NCBI GenBank assembly: GCA_032821775.1
Contig: JAVLRN010000006.1
Coordinates: 434,001-498,000 of the forward strand
Length of the DNA stretch: 64,000 bases
From: Sanguinoderma infundibulare
Taxonomy: Eukaryota; Basidiomycota; Agaricomycetes; Polyporales; Polyporaceae
Reading direction: 5' to 3'
A program made the position numbers and the translations under genes. Below, piece after piece: positions 1-13,063 of this stretch (position 1 is the stretch's first letter; each line of letters begins with the position of its first letter). The notes under the pieces are model-generated. The model saw only the letters and a program-made list of their open reading frames with translations, was not told where the DNA came from and did not search any database.

Positions 1-3000
1 GCTCCCGGACTTTACGGCGAGAGAGCCTTGGAAACCATCGAAGTCGAAGTCTGTACGCATCGGTACGCCTTTGTTCTTCATTTGGCTCAATGACATCTAG
101 GGTCGCGCATTTCAGCAGTTTGACATCAGCGCATCCGTCCGCCGGCAAGACGTGTTATGTATTGTATTTTGTTGGCTGAGAGAATGATGCACGCTGGTCG
201 TCGCGTTTCGTCTCGCGAGGCCCACGGCAGTGGGTATTCCCCTTCTCCTTGGACAGTGCCACCACCGCTCGAATCTTACGTCTAACAGACATCGCTCTGG
301 ACCTGCAAATGCGTTATTTGCCCCAAACGTTTCTGTCACGGACGCAGATAAGTGGGATACTGCGTCAACATGTCCTCGGTCATCTGAAGTGCGATGGCTA
401 CTCGGTGGAGCTAGACGTCCTCCGAGTCCTCCGCGGCAATCCCCATTGCGTCCAACCTTGCCCACTTTCGGCGGACGACCCTCGTACTGATGAGGCTAGT
501 GACTGACCCGGCATCCTCGGGCCCTCGGTGCCACTGGAAAGTTCTGTCATGCGTAGAGGCTCGATGTCTCTGCATGGAGCGCTTAGAGCCTCATCAATTC
601 CGTCAAGTTACATATACGACCTTTGCATTTCGCGCGCGCCGGTGATGGATTGCCGTTACATAACATGAGGGGCCGCGCGCAGTGTCCATCCCGCTCCCAA
701 GTGGAGAAAGACCGCCTGCAAAAAAAGTTCCCGAAAAAGACTTGCAGATCAGGTCAGCACTTACGCCCATCTTGTCCACAGCTGACATGCGTGCGCCGGA
801 AAGCTGCGCGATGTCCTTGGCACGCAGAGACAACCTCGGTGCATCCAGCCTTCTCAAAACGAAATCAACGAACGATGCGAGACCCGCATGTAACGTACGT
901 ACGGATCGAAATAGTTTGCAATTTTTGATGAACTCTAGTCTCCGTTGCCGATGATAGTCGGTCGACGTTGGACACCACTCGCGCCCGTGTTCCCTGAGGC
1001 TCCCTGCCAAGCCGACCACCGCAAATTCAACATTCGCCGCCAAGTGAGTCCTCATTGGCCCTTGCGCTCATGCCACTCAAAGAGCCCATCCTTCCAAAAG
1101 AATTCTGTTCTGTCCTCCCCTTCCACCAAAACGAGTCGGCGCCGGGCGCCGCACGGTGGCGCGGCTCGTCTGCCCTGCGATCAATGCCAATAAGCAGGAA
1201 TCACGCTTCATCGCCACGGCGACGAGTGTGTTCCCCCTCTTTTCCCCCTTTCTCCCTTTTCTTCCCCGGCCGTTGCGGAGAACGCTGTCCTGATGCCGTT
1301 CAGCCGGAGCGTCGTCGGTATGTCGCGGTGTAAGGTTTCTGCTCCGCGCCAATTCATGATTAACTGTCATTTACGAGGTCCGCTAAGCGAGTATATATGT
1401 GTAAAAGTCCTACCAGAGTTCTACTTACTGCTGACGTTTGGTGGCGCTGTGTGAAAACGGTATTTCCCTATGGCAGGTCCATACAAGTCGCCGCTGCGCC
1501 CCGCTGATGCCCTGCGTACATCTCATCCTGGGCGACTCGTGCGCGACCGCCGACGACGAAAGAGAGACGAAAACGGAGCTCGGTCGCGGCGGGGCTGATG
1601 GCGGTGACGGCGGGGGTCGGGCAGACGTTCCGCGAAGGCGATTTGATGCTGATGTCTGTCACGTCCGCAGCGCGCGATCGAGTTCATCTGACGTATGCCT
1701 CTTTCGGGAGGTGTGTGCGCCACAGCCGGGCGATCGTCCTTGATGGCGTGTGACAACCTCCAACCACCTCTCGAAAACCAAACCTCGTCCTGCGAGAACC
1801 GGACGGAGGGCGGTCGTCCACTGCGCACGAAGGCCACGGAGAGTGAGAGAAGACGCGTCGCGAGATGCGCGAGGCCGAGGCGCCGGGTCTTGCGGTTCGC
1901 GCGCGCGAGGCTGTATTGGGATACGTCAGATAGCCCATGCAGCGGCGGAGGTAACACCGCACTCAGCTCCTGAACTCTGTCGCTCCATCAGGACACAGCT
2001 CCGGAGTGGAGCGCCATCACCAGGGTCGCCGCACCCATCCCAAGAAGACCGGTTTCCTTTGCGTCCAGCGTAGGCGAAGGCTGGCGTTTTGCGAACCCGC
2101 GAGAACTACCACAGTACTCATACCGCGAAGCGCTATGGGACGCCTCGGAGCGCACCCCGGACCACCACTATCCGGACCATCATTACAGCAGCATGGCCGC
2201 ACCAGCGTGAATGAAAACATCCGTGCGCACCCGGGACCATATCGGGCATCCTACATGCCTCCACAGACTCGTCCAGCGCGCTCCCAGCTGCGACCCACAC
2301 TCCAGGTCCTCCGACTCTCCGGGAGCTCGAGAACGAGGCGCCATGTGATACGACATCTAGCCATATGCAGTCCATCAACCCTGAATCCGCCCGTCTTCCC
2401 GGAATTCGCAGGGGAAGAGACGCGAGAGAGGGCGCAATGCTTCTCTCGCCTTCTCTGACGGCGCCCACCGGCCCTTTTGGCCTCTCCGGGCACGCGGGGC
2501 GCCTTCGGAGGAGAGAAGCAGACCGTGGAATGCGCACGTGCAGAGGTACAGACAAAGGGAGCCTTGGACGCGTTCCGATTCTGGGCTGCGCCGCGCTCAT
2601 CATCTCGTCGGAGCTTCTGGTCAATGCGGCTGCAGCAGCGCACGATCGCGCGGTGCGTGGTCGAGGCCGTGTGTAATAATGGCAGAGGCGGAGACTGAAG
2701 GATGGCAGGCACAGAAGACGGCGGGGGGATCATGTCATGTGCAGCAGCGCCCAACAACGATGGATGACTTCATGATGCGCCGCTCGAAGACACCCGAAGC
2801 AGAGGGCGGAGAGGCGCGTACTGACGTCGGCGGACGCCCAGAATATTGCGGTCGCCGTCGGCCAGATCCGTCGGGGTGCGCTTGGGCAGTGGTCCGGGCG
2901 TCATGTCGTGAGCGCGACGATCCTCCCCAAGAAGGTCCGAGGGGTTAGGCTCTGGTGTCGGTGTCGGCGGCGCGGTAGAGGCGGCCCTGAGTTCTGGACG

Positions 3001-5291
3001 ATGTCGGAGAGCGTCCGCGGTGCATGAGTGACTTGACAAGCGAAATGAAACTTGATTTTGCGGTCGCCGCTGGGAACTGGAAATATATTGCATCTCGCAT
3101 CTCCATGCGGAACATCAACAGATGGGACACGTCGCAAGCGGCGAAAACGGGTAATGCACCCTCCCGCCCAAGCGCGAAGCCACGCCGTTTTCGTGTTCCA
3201 CGGCGGCTCGAGTGCTGCAGAGAGTCGTGGTCGCAGTCAGATCATGCGATGCGATCACACGTCGAGAAGAACGACATACATTCACCCTGAGTCCGTCCAC
3301 TGAGTCAGCCTACCCGAACTTCTCGTCACCACCAAGGTCCAGCACCTGTGCGCTCACACGCGGCCGTAAGAGCTCAGGTCAGGCCAAGTCGGAGTGGCGT
3401 TCCTGGGGGTTATCGCTTGAGCGCGAGCCGAGGGGACCGTGTGTCGACTGACGTCGGCAGCGGGAGAGACGCGGCTTTAGACAAGCGGCCGGTCGCTGGA
3501 GGAGGAAGGACTGCACGCCCGCGCAGCGTAACGGCAACAGGCCCCCTGCCGCGAAACCCCCTAACCCAAAACTTTGACCTCACGTCAAGTTCTGACGCGG
3601 CTGTACGAGTGATTGTCTCGACAGTGCCTATCGCTAGAACTGTGACACAGCGAGGGAGCATGCGGGCGGAGGGAGGAACGCGGGAGCTAAAGTGAAAACA
3701 CTGAGCGCGCCTGATAGCGAGAGAGGCAGGGGGAAAACGCACCGAGAGAAAGGCGTGCGGGTGCGTCATATGCTGCATGATCGCCGACAACACCTTCCTG
3801 GGCCTGGCCCGAGGAGGGGCGCGTCGCGTGTTGAGTTGCAGCGGCGGAGGCGACGCGAGCCCGGGCTTCCGAGTCGAGTCCAAGTCGTGTTTGACGGCGA
3901 CATACGGTAGCTTGACGCACGCCAGGGCACCCCTCCCCCTCCCCTCCTTCGCCTTCATCGGACGCCATTAAACTCAGAACAGGACGCACGCCATCCCAGC
4001 CAGGGGAATGGATGCAGGCGGACATGAGCCGCTCTTACGCCAGAAGACAGCCAGGTCCTCGGAGAGATTTTAGGCTTGACCGCGTATCTCGACGCGTAGA
4101 ACCACCGTCGGGATGTCGAGCTTCAAGATCGGTGTCCTGGGATGAGTTCTCGATCTGGGAGTAAAACAGACACAGGGCACGACGTCCTCGGCGTACCTTC
4201 ACTTCCCCAAGTTCTCCCGCGGCCGCGAACACGGAGATTACGCGAAGGCCCCGGTGAGAGGCACCCGCTCCCCACTCTCCTCCATACTCCTCGTTGGAAA
4301 ACAGAACATCCGCAGAACCGGACTGGGACGCATCAGGGCAGCCTTCCGCCCGCTCTCGGCCTCCCCCTGCAGGCTTCTTCTCCTGGTAGCCCGCTGCGGT
4401 TGGCAAGGCCGGACTGGGGCTCGGACTCGGACTCGGGCACCAAGCCCTGGCCGGGCGCCGACCTGCGCGGACATTGCGAACCCCCGGAGGCAGTAGCGCG
4501 ACCGCACTTCCAACGCCAAGCACCATCTAGTGCATTCTGGACATACGGAGGGGAACAGACTCGGACACAACCTTGAGAGATACGGAATCAGCACCATGAA
4601 TGGCTCGTTGCAATTTGAAGAACATCTAGCGCATGCATACCGTCATAATATGAGGCGGCGACGCGGCGGGATGACGATGAACAGGGAGTCGGTGGGGGCC
4701 TCGTATCGGCGAGCTCGGCGACCAAACGGCTGAGAGAACTGGATGGAGATTCGATCATCCGTTCCCGAGCGAAGCTAATCTGCACGCCAATCATCTGCGA
4801 ACATACCCGCATGCCACTGCGGCGCGGATGGAAGGGGCGGACTCGGACGTGGGGAATGACTGCTGGCGGCGGCGGGCGCAGTTGAGCTACGCTATAGGCG
4901 TGATAGCGCGGTGGGTCGTGGAGGAGAGGAGGCTAAGGAGTCCGATGCGAACAGACGAGAGTCTAGCGCGCGCCTCCCGCCGCTCAGTGCGAGTCGTGCA
5001 CGGGGTCCGGCGGCGTTGCGGCCTCCATCACTGGAGGCATCGGCGAACGTTCGGCGCATTCGAGAACCACCGCATGACACGCACGTCGTCCCCTGCCTCA
5101 GCCTTCGTCCCCTCGAACTAGAGAAAATATTCTAAGAACAGAAGAACGGAAGGAGAATGGGTATGAATGGGGGCACGCACACGGCAGAAAATCCGAGCAG
5201 CTAGTCAGCATCGACGGGTTTACATACCGGTCGGAACGCGCCCGCTCGCAGGAGGAGCGTGTGGCTCGGCTCGGCGCCGACCTACGGCAAC
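1..5291 (+). repeat. Left arm of a ~5.3 kb inverted repeat
   Basis: The reverse complement of this stretch reappears at 29318-34623. Base 1 corresponds to base 34623, so the arm is cut by the window edge and its outer end is unknown. The inner end is near 5291, just after a shared GCCGAGCCGAGCC-type stretch. The copies match closely over most of their length, with scattered substitutions and small indels, and diverge more in the last 150 bp. No transposase, reverse transcriptase, integrase or Helitron protein is visible on either strand. A TATATAT box lies near 1392. Apart from one two-exon candidate (656-1055) nothing in the arm looks coding. Confidence 0.93.
656..1055 (-). CDS. Candidate two-exon gene inside the repeat, unknown function
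   Basis: I do not recognise this protein. Exon 1 is 1055-765 and exon 2 is 715-656, giving 116 aa. The 49-nt intron has a strong fungal signature in both repeat arms: donor GTAAGT, branch-like GCTGAC, a T-rich tract and acceptor CAG. Splicing keeps the frame and reaches a stop after 19 codons. The end of exon 1 reads LSLRAKDIAQLSGARMS, which looks helical and protein-like. In the other arm the same frame is broken by a 2-nt insertion near 33779. The start codon is simply the first in-frame ATG, and more exons may lie upstream. It could equally be a non-coding transcript. Confidence 0.3.
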
Positions 5292-6029
5292 AATCTTCAT
5301 GGGGTGCATGCTGTACTCGTGTCCACGGTACCGTCCGGTAGAGATCTGATCTGCCCTGGAATATGGCTCGAGTCTCGAGGGCAAAGCTTTGGGTGGATTG
5401 AAAGGGTCGCTCTTGTCAATCTTGGATGTCGAGTGCTCGCCGTTGTATCCTCTCTCAGCCGAGGAATCGAAGCGCCCATGCGACGCATCTGTGGCTGAGA
5501 GGCTAGAGCAAACAACACCAATCACAGTTGAGGCTCCGCTGCCAACTTGCGAGTCGATTTTTCCCCAGTGTCCGACCAACCTCTGCAGCGTCTGCCCTCC
5601 CCCGAGGGCTGGGACCAGACCTCTGCTCGTCTGAGGACGTTGTTCGCTGTTTGCAGAGCGAGGCGTCCTCCACCGGCGGATGCTCATGACTTGCCTGACG
5701 TCCACCGCCCTGCTTCCCGTATGTAGCATGCTGCAGAATCTTACCGCGATCCGGATGTCATAAATACATTGAATCAAGAAAATTCTATGCTAGCGTTGGA
5801 GAACATACGAGGGACCAGAATAGAAAGGAATCACATATTCTATCGACCATATTCTAGCGCTGCTGATGGGAACATATATCTAGTTGGAATATCTCAATCG
5901 GACTGCGTGTCAGAATCTACCAAGAAAAATGACATCAAGAATATACTGTATCAAGAAAGTGAGTGCACCGGTTAGCAGCGGGGGCACAGCATTGTATGGC
6001 ACAATGGAACGTGCAACTTCGTACTCGAA
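5292..6029. other. Gap between repeat arm and DUF6533 gene
   Basis: I see no gene here. The stretch runs from the inner repeat end to the stop codon of the minus-strand DUF6533 gene and becomes AT-richer towards 5750-5980. It would contain that gene's 3' UTR. Confidence 0.5.
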
Positions 6030-7872
6030 TCAACATGAGCTGCCCGTGCTCGAGGACGTCGGCTGACTGGCGGCCTCCGAGTTTGAACTGGAATCCTGGT
6101 CGCCTGACCTCAATCCCAATCTCAGGTCCCGGGGACTGTCTTCCTCTAAATCAGTGGTGGAGAGATCCGAACGGAAACCGTGTGCCTCTCCCTCTGCGCT
6201 GGCCTCCCCCGGAGCAGCGAGCGAGGAAGTGACGGAGCCGAGAACCTCGTTGAACTCGAGGCTGCCAATCTGGATGGATGAGAGGGAGTGTTGGTGGGCC
6301 TTGCCGTGGGCCGCTTCTTGGAGGTCCATGAGGAAGCGCGAGATGAGGATGGCGGTGATTCTGGTGGCAGGTGCGAAGGAAGGTTAATGGGCTGGCACAA
6401 TGTGATGGGAAAGGAGGAATGAGCAGGGGCGAACATACGGTTCAGTGAGAGTTATGATGAAACTCGTGTTATTGCTAGTGGCTTCATCGTCACCAACCAG
6501 AATCTGCATAAAGCTTGAGCACAAGTAATAGGGAAATTTGATAAGGTCTAGGCTTACTGAACGCAGGGATAAAGCCAGATGGAGAGTGTTCGCGATAAGC
6601 AAGACACTAGAAGGCCGTCAGCCTCACAGGAAAGAACGCGATTCTCTGCGTCGAATGAACACACATAAAGTATACAACGCCTGGAAATCAACAAGTGGAA
6701 CATTGAATAAAATTATTTATGCTAAGCGTATTGTTTGCTCACCATTTCTGAGAAGGATGCTCGAGAGCGATGTGGTTCTGCCTAACAGCTTCATCTCCCG
6801 GGCGTTCTTATAAGTTGCAGTCCACGTGATGACTACGACCAGTAGATCAGATGTGATCAGGCAAACCCGAGACACAAGCAGAACTGGGTAGAATTGGAGA
6901 TACAGACTTCAGCCTCTGTCGCACCACGTGGCAGGAACTGGTAGATAATACACACAACTAAAGCAGCAGTGCTCCATCAGTTCAGGAAGAATAGATGTCC
7001 TTGCGATACTGTACTCACGCTGTCTGCATAGTGCCCGTAATGTTGATTGTTTCATTACACCCAAAATCGGGGTCTACGAAGATGATTATATAACCAAGCC
7101 TTGTCTTCATATGTGAGTGTTAGCCTAACCTGCCTCGAGCAACAGACCTCTCTAAACCTCTAAGAGGGACTCACGAAGTTGACAACCACAGGCGCGAGAG
7201 AGAGGATGAAGACACAGGTGGAGAGCACCCATGTCTGAGAAGTGAGCACGTACGCCCGTAAGCCAGAAAACACTGTGGGCACGTAAGAAGCCGTCAATAT
7301 TCATCCCGTTGAGGATGACTGAGCCAATCATACGTACTGGCCCATGGAATATATTGGAATACATCCAGAATCACTTGGCTCCACAAAAGACCTTTACAGC
7401 TGAACTCTTTGTGAGCTCCGGTGCTATTCAGAGACGCGCTAATCCCTTACCCCTACAATCATGTGAGTTCGGCAGGCGTTGGCGACATGAAGGAACAGCA
7501 CGCACCGCAGTAGTTGACAATAACGGCCACGGCATATTGAGGATATTGTACAACAAGGGTACGCAACGGTTGAGGAAAAAGAGAATCGACGAGATGGTCT
7601 TCTTACGCCTCCAGAAGAGGTCGATCTCTTTACCGAAGGTGATGATGAAATCATACACCACAATACCTATCCATCATCGACCATGGCTTCAGCATGAACA
7701 CGGACAGGCTGAGTCTGAGCAAAATCCTGTGGGGCACTCACTTATCCTGATCATGACAAAGTAACTCGCTACTTGACTGGAGAAAATGGGGTAAGTACAT
7801 GGTGGATCTGAAGAGCAATACTCACAGGGTATTATATGCAGCGATAAGCTCAGCCGCATTGGAATTCGACAT
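6030..7872 (-). CDS. DUF6533-domain integral membrane protein, paralogue 1
   Basis: This is a multi-exon gene on the minus strand. Exon 1 (7872-7826) encodes MSNSNAAELIAAYNT. After a 35-nt exon 2 comes the family hallmark VYDFIITF, then FWRRKKT and a LNR motif. Later exons give the QYIPWA / FSGLRAYVL segment and the SLAPVVVNF helix, then ANTLHLA and a final exon with ISRFLMDLQEA and an acidic, Ser-rich tail ending at 6030. This order is typical of DUF6533 proteins of basidiomycetes, multi-pass membrane proteins of unknown role. The reading frame between the LNR motif and QYIPWA could not be closed: both paralogues change frame there, so an odd intron or a shared frameshift is possible. Exon order, intron positions and upstream sequence match the copy at 38846-40644. 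Expression is likely but the gene may be damaged. Confidence 0.72.
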
Positions 7873-8217
7873 GACTGGTCACTGGAGAAGAAGCGATGGA
7901 AATGTAGGGTGGGTTGAAGGAGGACAGCCGCTTCAACTGGTGCTATATGTACGACTCGCATAAGCTCATGATGTCCAGGCTCCAAGGCGACTTGCAGTTG
8001 CAATCCAGTGTTCAACAAGATGTGTAGCATTGGTGTAACCGACCACTTACGACTCAGTGGATGCGCTCATGTCAGAGGAACAACATGGTCGCAGCCCCCA
8101 TTGGCAGATATCCCCTCTCAACGCGATCCGCTCCCTCACAAGGGCTCTCTCAGGCTCATTTGACTCTTAGCTCGGGCGCCCCACGTCAAGCGTCCGCATG
8201 ACCGATCATCAACCTGT

Positions 8218-8907
8218 TCAGGCTCGCGCGGCGGCGCACGAACGCATCGACTTTGCTCTGCGTTGCGTTCTCGCCGCATGTGGAGTCGGGGTGCCGACGG
8301 CCGGTTCCATGTGCTTCTGAGCAGCCAAATGCGAATTTTGATGAACACGACACGGACGAGGAAGCCGCAGTGGAACACAGCATGGCCAAAATAAGTTCAA
8401 GTTGCCGACGTCGAGCTTGCAGGTCGAGCCGCCGGTCTTGCAGACAAAGGAATTGATGACGAGCCCACCGTAGTGGCCCGGCTGAATGTGCGGGTAGAGC
8501 GGGTAGCCGTGGGCGTTGAGCGTTCCAGGGGGACCATGGGCTCGTCGGATAAAATCAGTTAGCGGCTTGTGGGCGTATGCTTCATTGGCGGTACTTACGA
8601 ATGTATGTTTAGAGACGTCGCCTTCATGGAAGAAGAGCTGCCTATTAGGCAAGTGACCTCCTGGACGGTACAGTCTATGGTCCGAAGCGCAGCGCCAACA
8701 GTCTGAAGCACCATCATGTTGGCAGGCGATACGGTTCGTCTCGCTACGAGCTGGCATCAGCATCAGATCCCAACTGAATGGGCTTGCAGGTGTGCTCGCG
8801 GGATTGATGAGGTAGGATGGCACTGAATGACCAAATTTACGTACAAGGTAAGCCCTTTCCGCTGCCTTCAGTCGTTGTCCTGCGGCGCAGACGTGCGCCG
8901 CGCCCAA
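8218..8907 (-). other. Unidentified open frame with a possible intron
   Basis: A 229-codon open frame lies upstream of the DUF6533 gene on the same strand. Parts look protein-like, such as QLFFHEGDVSKHTF and YPHIQPGHYGGLVIN. A good donor, GTAAGT, follows the HTF codons near 8601, with a branch-like GCTAAC and an AG some 60 nt on, so the continuous frame is probably not the mature one. I could not assign a family. It is best read as a remnant or partial gene. Confidence 0.25.
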
Positions 8908-9152
8908 GCAAGTAAGATCCAGATTCCGATTTTAACTGTAGATGGAGAAGCCACGGCCACTTCACGTCCCTGAAATAATCGCGTTTCTAATCAACCGCAC
9001 TAGTTCATCGGGTGCTCAAGCGTGTCCGAGAAACGCCGCAGATTCGCTGCACTCGCGCATCCATAGCGGAGTCACAACTGAGGTCTACGAAATACAGTCG
9101 ACGTAAGGCTACCAGCCTCGGAAGACCTCTGAAACTGGTTAATTAGCAGCGG

Positions 9153-9880
9153 TTGGATGGTGAGTTGAAAAACTCACATCAGCCCCCCACCTTCTCCCCG
9201 CTCGCGCTACCATCCACGAAGGACGTCAAAGTTCACGGATTTCGCTCCACGATCACCGTAGAGCGCGTCGTGACCATGCTCGAGGAACTGAACGCACCCT
9301 ACGGGCACGTCCTAGTCGACTTCTCCAAAAGCGAGTAGAGGCGCGCGGCGTACAAGGCGCATCAACCGTTCAGCCAGATACCGTACATCCACGGTAGCGG
9401 CTTCGAGGTCTTCAATTCCCGCGCGATTTGCCGCTACCTTGCCCTTGAGTACGGGGGAATCGGGATGATGATCCCCGCACAAGGCGGTATGGAGTGGACG
9501 GCCAAGTTTGAGCAACTCGTTAAATCATTTTCGAGTCGCCGGCGTCCAAACTCGCGCGGAAGAGCGTCACCTTCAAGCCGTACGATATTATCGGGGAGGC
9601 GTCCAACTGCACAGGTGTGGAATGATTTCCGCGAACGATAGGGTACTATTCGGAAAAAAGACCGACACGGCGGTCGTCGAAACTAACCAAGCTGTGATCG
9701 AAAGCAAGGTGGGAGTATACGAAGCCATGTTGTCGAACACTCAACCTCCTCGCTAGGGACGTCAGTGGATATACGCTGTGCCGGATATTTGATGCTCACC
9801 GAGTCCCGTTTCAGGTCGTTGATCGACCTCTTCGCCAAGGGGTCCGCATAGTCATGCCGAGTTCGAGCTTGTAGTTCAAC
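9153..9880 (+). pseudogene. Glutathione S-transferase pseudogene
   Basis: The sequence encodes a recognisable thioredoxin-like GST N-terminus: VKVHGFRSTITVERVVTMLE, then after an in-frame TAG at 9336-9338, PFSQIPYIHGSGFEVFNSRA (the cis-Pro region with the bound-glutathione loop) and ICRYLALEYGG. An EWTAKFEQ segment starts the C-terminal helical domain, after which the frame shifts near 9525 to SPASKLARKSVTFKP and again before VGVYEAMLS. The internal stop plus at least two frame changes show the gene is dead. The living ancestor would have conjugated glutathione to electrophiles in the cytosol. The spacing and motif order suggest a fungal phi/theta-like class, but I did not assign the class firmly. 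Confidence 0.85.
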
Positions 9881-10298
9881 ACGATGGCGCCGTTTTCGAA
9901 AACCTGCGGCAGACCTGGTGTACGTTCAATACGGAGCGACCGTGAGTTTGGGTCTCTGGAGACACACTAGGATGTTGGCGGCATCGAGGTTATACAGAAT
10001 ATGGCCACATGTCTCTTCTTAGCGCACAGAGAGAGGAAAGAGACGGAGCGAACCTTGGATGAGAGGACTGCGTGAACGACGACCTTGAGTAGGCGCCCAC
10101 AGTATCCGGAGGGCGTCTAATTGGCTGGAACGACGGCCGGGTAAATATTGTCTCCACAACTTGAACCACTACCTCTCTGCTTGCTCTTCTTGCTTTCTGT
10201 ATGCTTTGCTGACGTTTCTGTATCTCTGTGGATCTGCTTTCGCTCCTGACTACGCGTAACTTATCGCTTATTTGGCTTAAATCACGTCCCGACATCGC
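9881..10298 (+). other. Upstream region of the coiled-coil gene
   Basis: This 418-bp stretch holds the end of GST decay and the promoter and 5' UTR of the gene starting at 10299. The last 150 bp are C/T-rich (CTTGCTCTTCTTGCTTTCTG), as is common just upstream of basidiomycete starts. No clear TATA box was found. Confidence 0.4.
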
Positions 10299-13063
10299 AT
10301 GCCAGCACCCGGCGTGAAGAACAGGAAAGATGATCACCAGGCGGCTTCTGCGACGCGCCCCGATGCCGAGGTACGTCCCTGCGTCTAGTCGTTCATTTCG
10401 CTTGCTAAATAAATAACCGTCGCGCAGGTTGCTCGCCTCCAGAAAGAATTGCAGCTTTGCGCTTTAAAGCTCTCGCAAATGCAGGCGCGCCTCATGGCAA
10501 CCCTCGATGAGCTCGACGCGTTGCGAAACGCGCACCAACTGGAGCTCAAAACGGAGAGACGCGCCAAGGAGAAGCTGAGTGAGAAGCTGGATCGATACTT
10601 GGACGAAGTGAGGAGAGCGGACGCGGAGAGGGATGAGATGCGCGAGGTCGTTTCCATACTGGTTGACAAAGGTGCGTGCCACAACTCGGAGGAGCGGAGG
10701 AGGCGCGAATAGAACAAGCCTAGCACTCATACCTACCCCCCTTGTTTGTCTATAGTTGAGGCTTGCAATGATTATTCGGCTTGGCCATATGCCCGTATGA
10801 GCTTGGCGCGTCCCCTTGGTTGGTTTTTACTTGATGAATTCCAGCGTATCATACGGCCTGATTCTCCCGTCTATTATCTCTATCCTCTCCTTTACAGAGC
10901 CGTATGGCTCTCCCGGGCGGAATACTGGGCAGACCAGGCCCGCAGGCGAGGACAGATATGCTGCCAACACCGTACTACTCGATTCCGTGCACAAGAGGCT
11001 TCAGGCGGAGAGGCGTGCCCATGCTCGCACCAAAGAAGAGACTGATACAGAAATCTTCCAACTCCGAGCCATGCTCGCCCGCCGCGAGGCAGAGCTCGAG
11101 GCATGTGTTGCCCATTCGGGTCACCGAATACTGTTATCATCCTCGCTGTCCACCGGCAACGGCTCGCAACATCGCAGTCGGTCGAGTGGATGTATCCACT
11201 GCCCGCGCGAAGTTGTCGCAGGACCGTCTCGTCTGTCGCATAACGCGATCCATCGTGACGAGACTGAGCCTGTTGTATCCTTAGCTGTCACCCGTCAGCG
11301 TGTTCTGGAGCGTGAGGTTGCGTTTCTTCAAGGACAAGTGAGTACTGCCGCACGACATTCTGTAAATTTTGCTGACATATTCCATAGCTGAAACAAGCAC
11401 GAACACATCGGTCACAGACAATAACTGTGAACGAGGAAATGGATGTTCCCCTTCTTCAGGAGACCATGGCGCCTCGGTCCGACATCGAGCTCGAAACGCT
11501 GCCTACCCCGCGACTTACGAAGTCAGCGCACTCAGCCGAGCGGATGCCCCGTGTTCACGCTCAGGTACCTCCAAGTCCTCGAATATCTCCGCAACGCACG
11601 CCATCATCACCCTCCCACTACCTCCTGACCCCCGGAAATGCGCGTGCTCCTTCACGGCCACGAGGCCGTAGTCCTTTCAGGTCCCCCACACAAAACGAGG
11701 CAGCAGCAGAAGACGTGGCCGAACTCGTCGCAGACGAAAGCTTGGGTCTGGGTGATTTAAGACACCAAATCAATCTTCTCTCCGAGGAGATCGAGGCGTT
11801 CGCCACAGAGCGGGATGCTCTCAAGAAAATGATCACTGAAGCACGTTCCACGGTATGTCCTGGTGTCCCCACATCTTGTGTGCTGCTCACGCTTAATGCA
11901 GGAGCAAGTCGCGATTGGTTCAGTTGTGCAACCTATAACGGCTCAGCCTAGGATCTCGGTGGAACGGGTGCCGAGCGCGTCTCCACATCACGACTCATGC
12001 GCTAGGTGAGTATGGCACGGCTATCTTCGAGGCGTATTTGTGGCCTTACGTCGGAGAACGTAGGGAAAGCCAAGCCCTTCGTCGGCAGCTCGATGAATTG
12101 GCTCGCCAGACAGCTCGCCGAGAACAGGAGATGGAAGCCGAGATCGACTCCCTCCGACAAGCTCTCTTCAAGCCCCGCCCACCACAGCGCGAACCTGCGG
12201 ACGATGATGAGACACGCTGTGCCTCCGGAGATCCGAAGATCCTTCTCGAGCGTGCGCCCTCACCATCGGCCCCTTCGTCCCCACACATCCCCCCAGCGTC
12301 CCGAGTCCCTGTGGATATTCATCATCCAGACCCCATCGCCGACATACCCTTCGCCCCCGTTGTGGACAGTACTGATGAAACCGATGACGCGAGCAGACGA
12401 CAGGATGCCGAAGTCCCCGAGGACGAAGCCGGTAGCGAGATGGACGAGCAGTCCATGGAGCTCGCCACGCCTGTGTACCAAACGATTCTGTCGCTCGCCG
12501 ACAACGACCTCGTCATCCCGCTGACCTCGAGCACGAGCACGAGTTCAAGTGCCAATACGACCTATCGTGCAGCGGTCGAGCCTTCGGACATCCCGCTTCC
12601 CGTCTCCCCAGATTATGACGTGGCTAGTTCGGCCCCCTTCTCATTCTCGCCCCCTCTCGCGTCCTCGTCGCGTCTGCACGGGCCGGCCTTGTCGCCACCC
12701 TTCGCTGCTTCCCAGATCGATCCGCCGCCGCACATCTTAATCTCGCCGGACCTGCTCGCGCGGGTCGAGCAGGTGACCCAGGCACGGGTGACGGAGATCG
12801 AGCGCGAGGTGAACGAAGTGCAGCGCGACCTAGCCGCGAAGACGCGCGAGCTCGAGGCGAAGAACGCGGCGCTCGCGCAGTTCCACGCGGTGCTGCAGCT
12901 CCGCGACCAGGACGCGGGCGGCTCGGCTGACGTCCATGCCTGTGCCCGTCGTGACGCCGAAAATACTCGCGAAGGAGAAAGAGAAGGAGAACGCGGTGGG
13001 GGCGAAGACGACGGAGAAGGCGAGGGAGAAGGAGGAGAGGAAGGCAGACACCGCGCGCGGTGA
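10299..13063 (+). CDS. Coiled-coil, Ser/Pro-rich protein of unknown function
   Basis: Seven exons with consistent phases were joined: 10299-10370, 10428-10671, 10756-10794, 10898-11337, 11388-11852, 11902-12005 and 12064-13063, giving 787 aa. The protein has repeated heptad segments: VARLQKELQLCALKLSQMQA in exon 2, HKRLQAERRAHARTKEETD in exon 4, RHQINLLSEEIEAFATERD in exon 5, RRQLDELARQTARREQEME at the start of exon 7 and EIEREVNEVQRDLAAKTREL near the C-terminus. Between them lie long Ser/Pro-rich and acidic disordered stretches. No enzymatic domain is visible, so a scaffold or cytoskeletal/vesicle role is only a guess. The junction of exons 3 and 4 is the least certain. The last 45 codons are a Glu/Gly/Arg low-complexity run; another frame there stays open to 13178, so the real C-terminus may differ. 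Confidence 0.72.
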
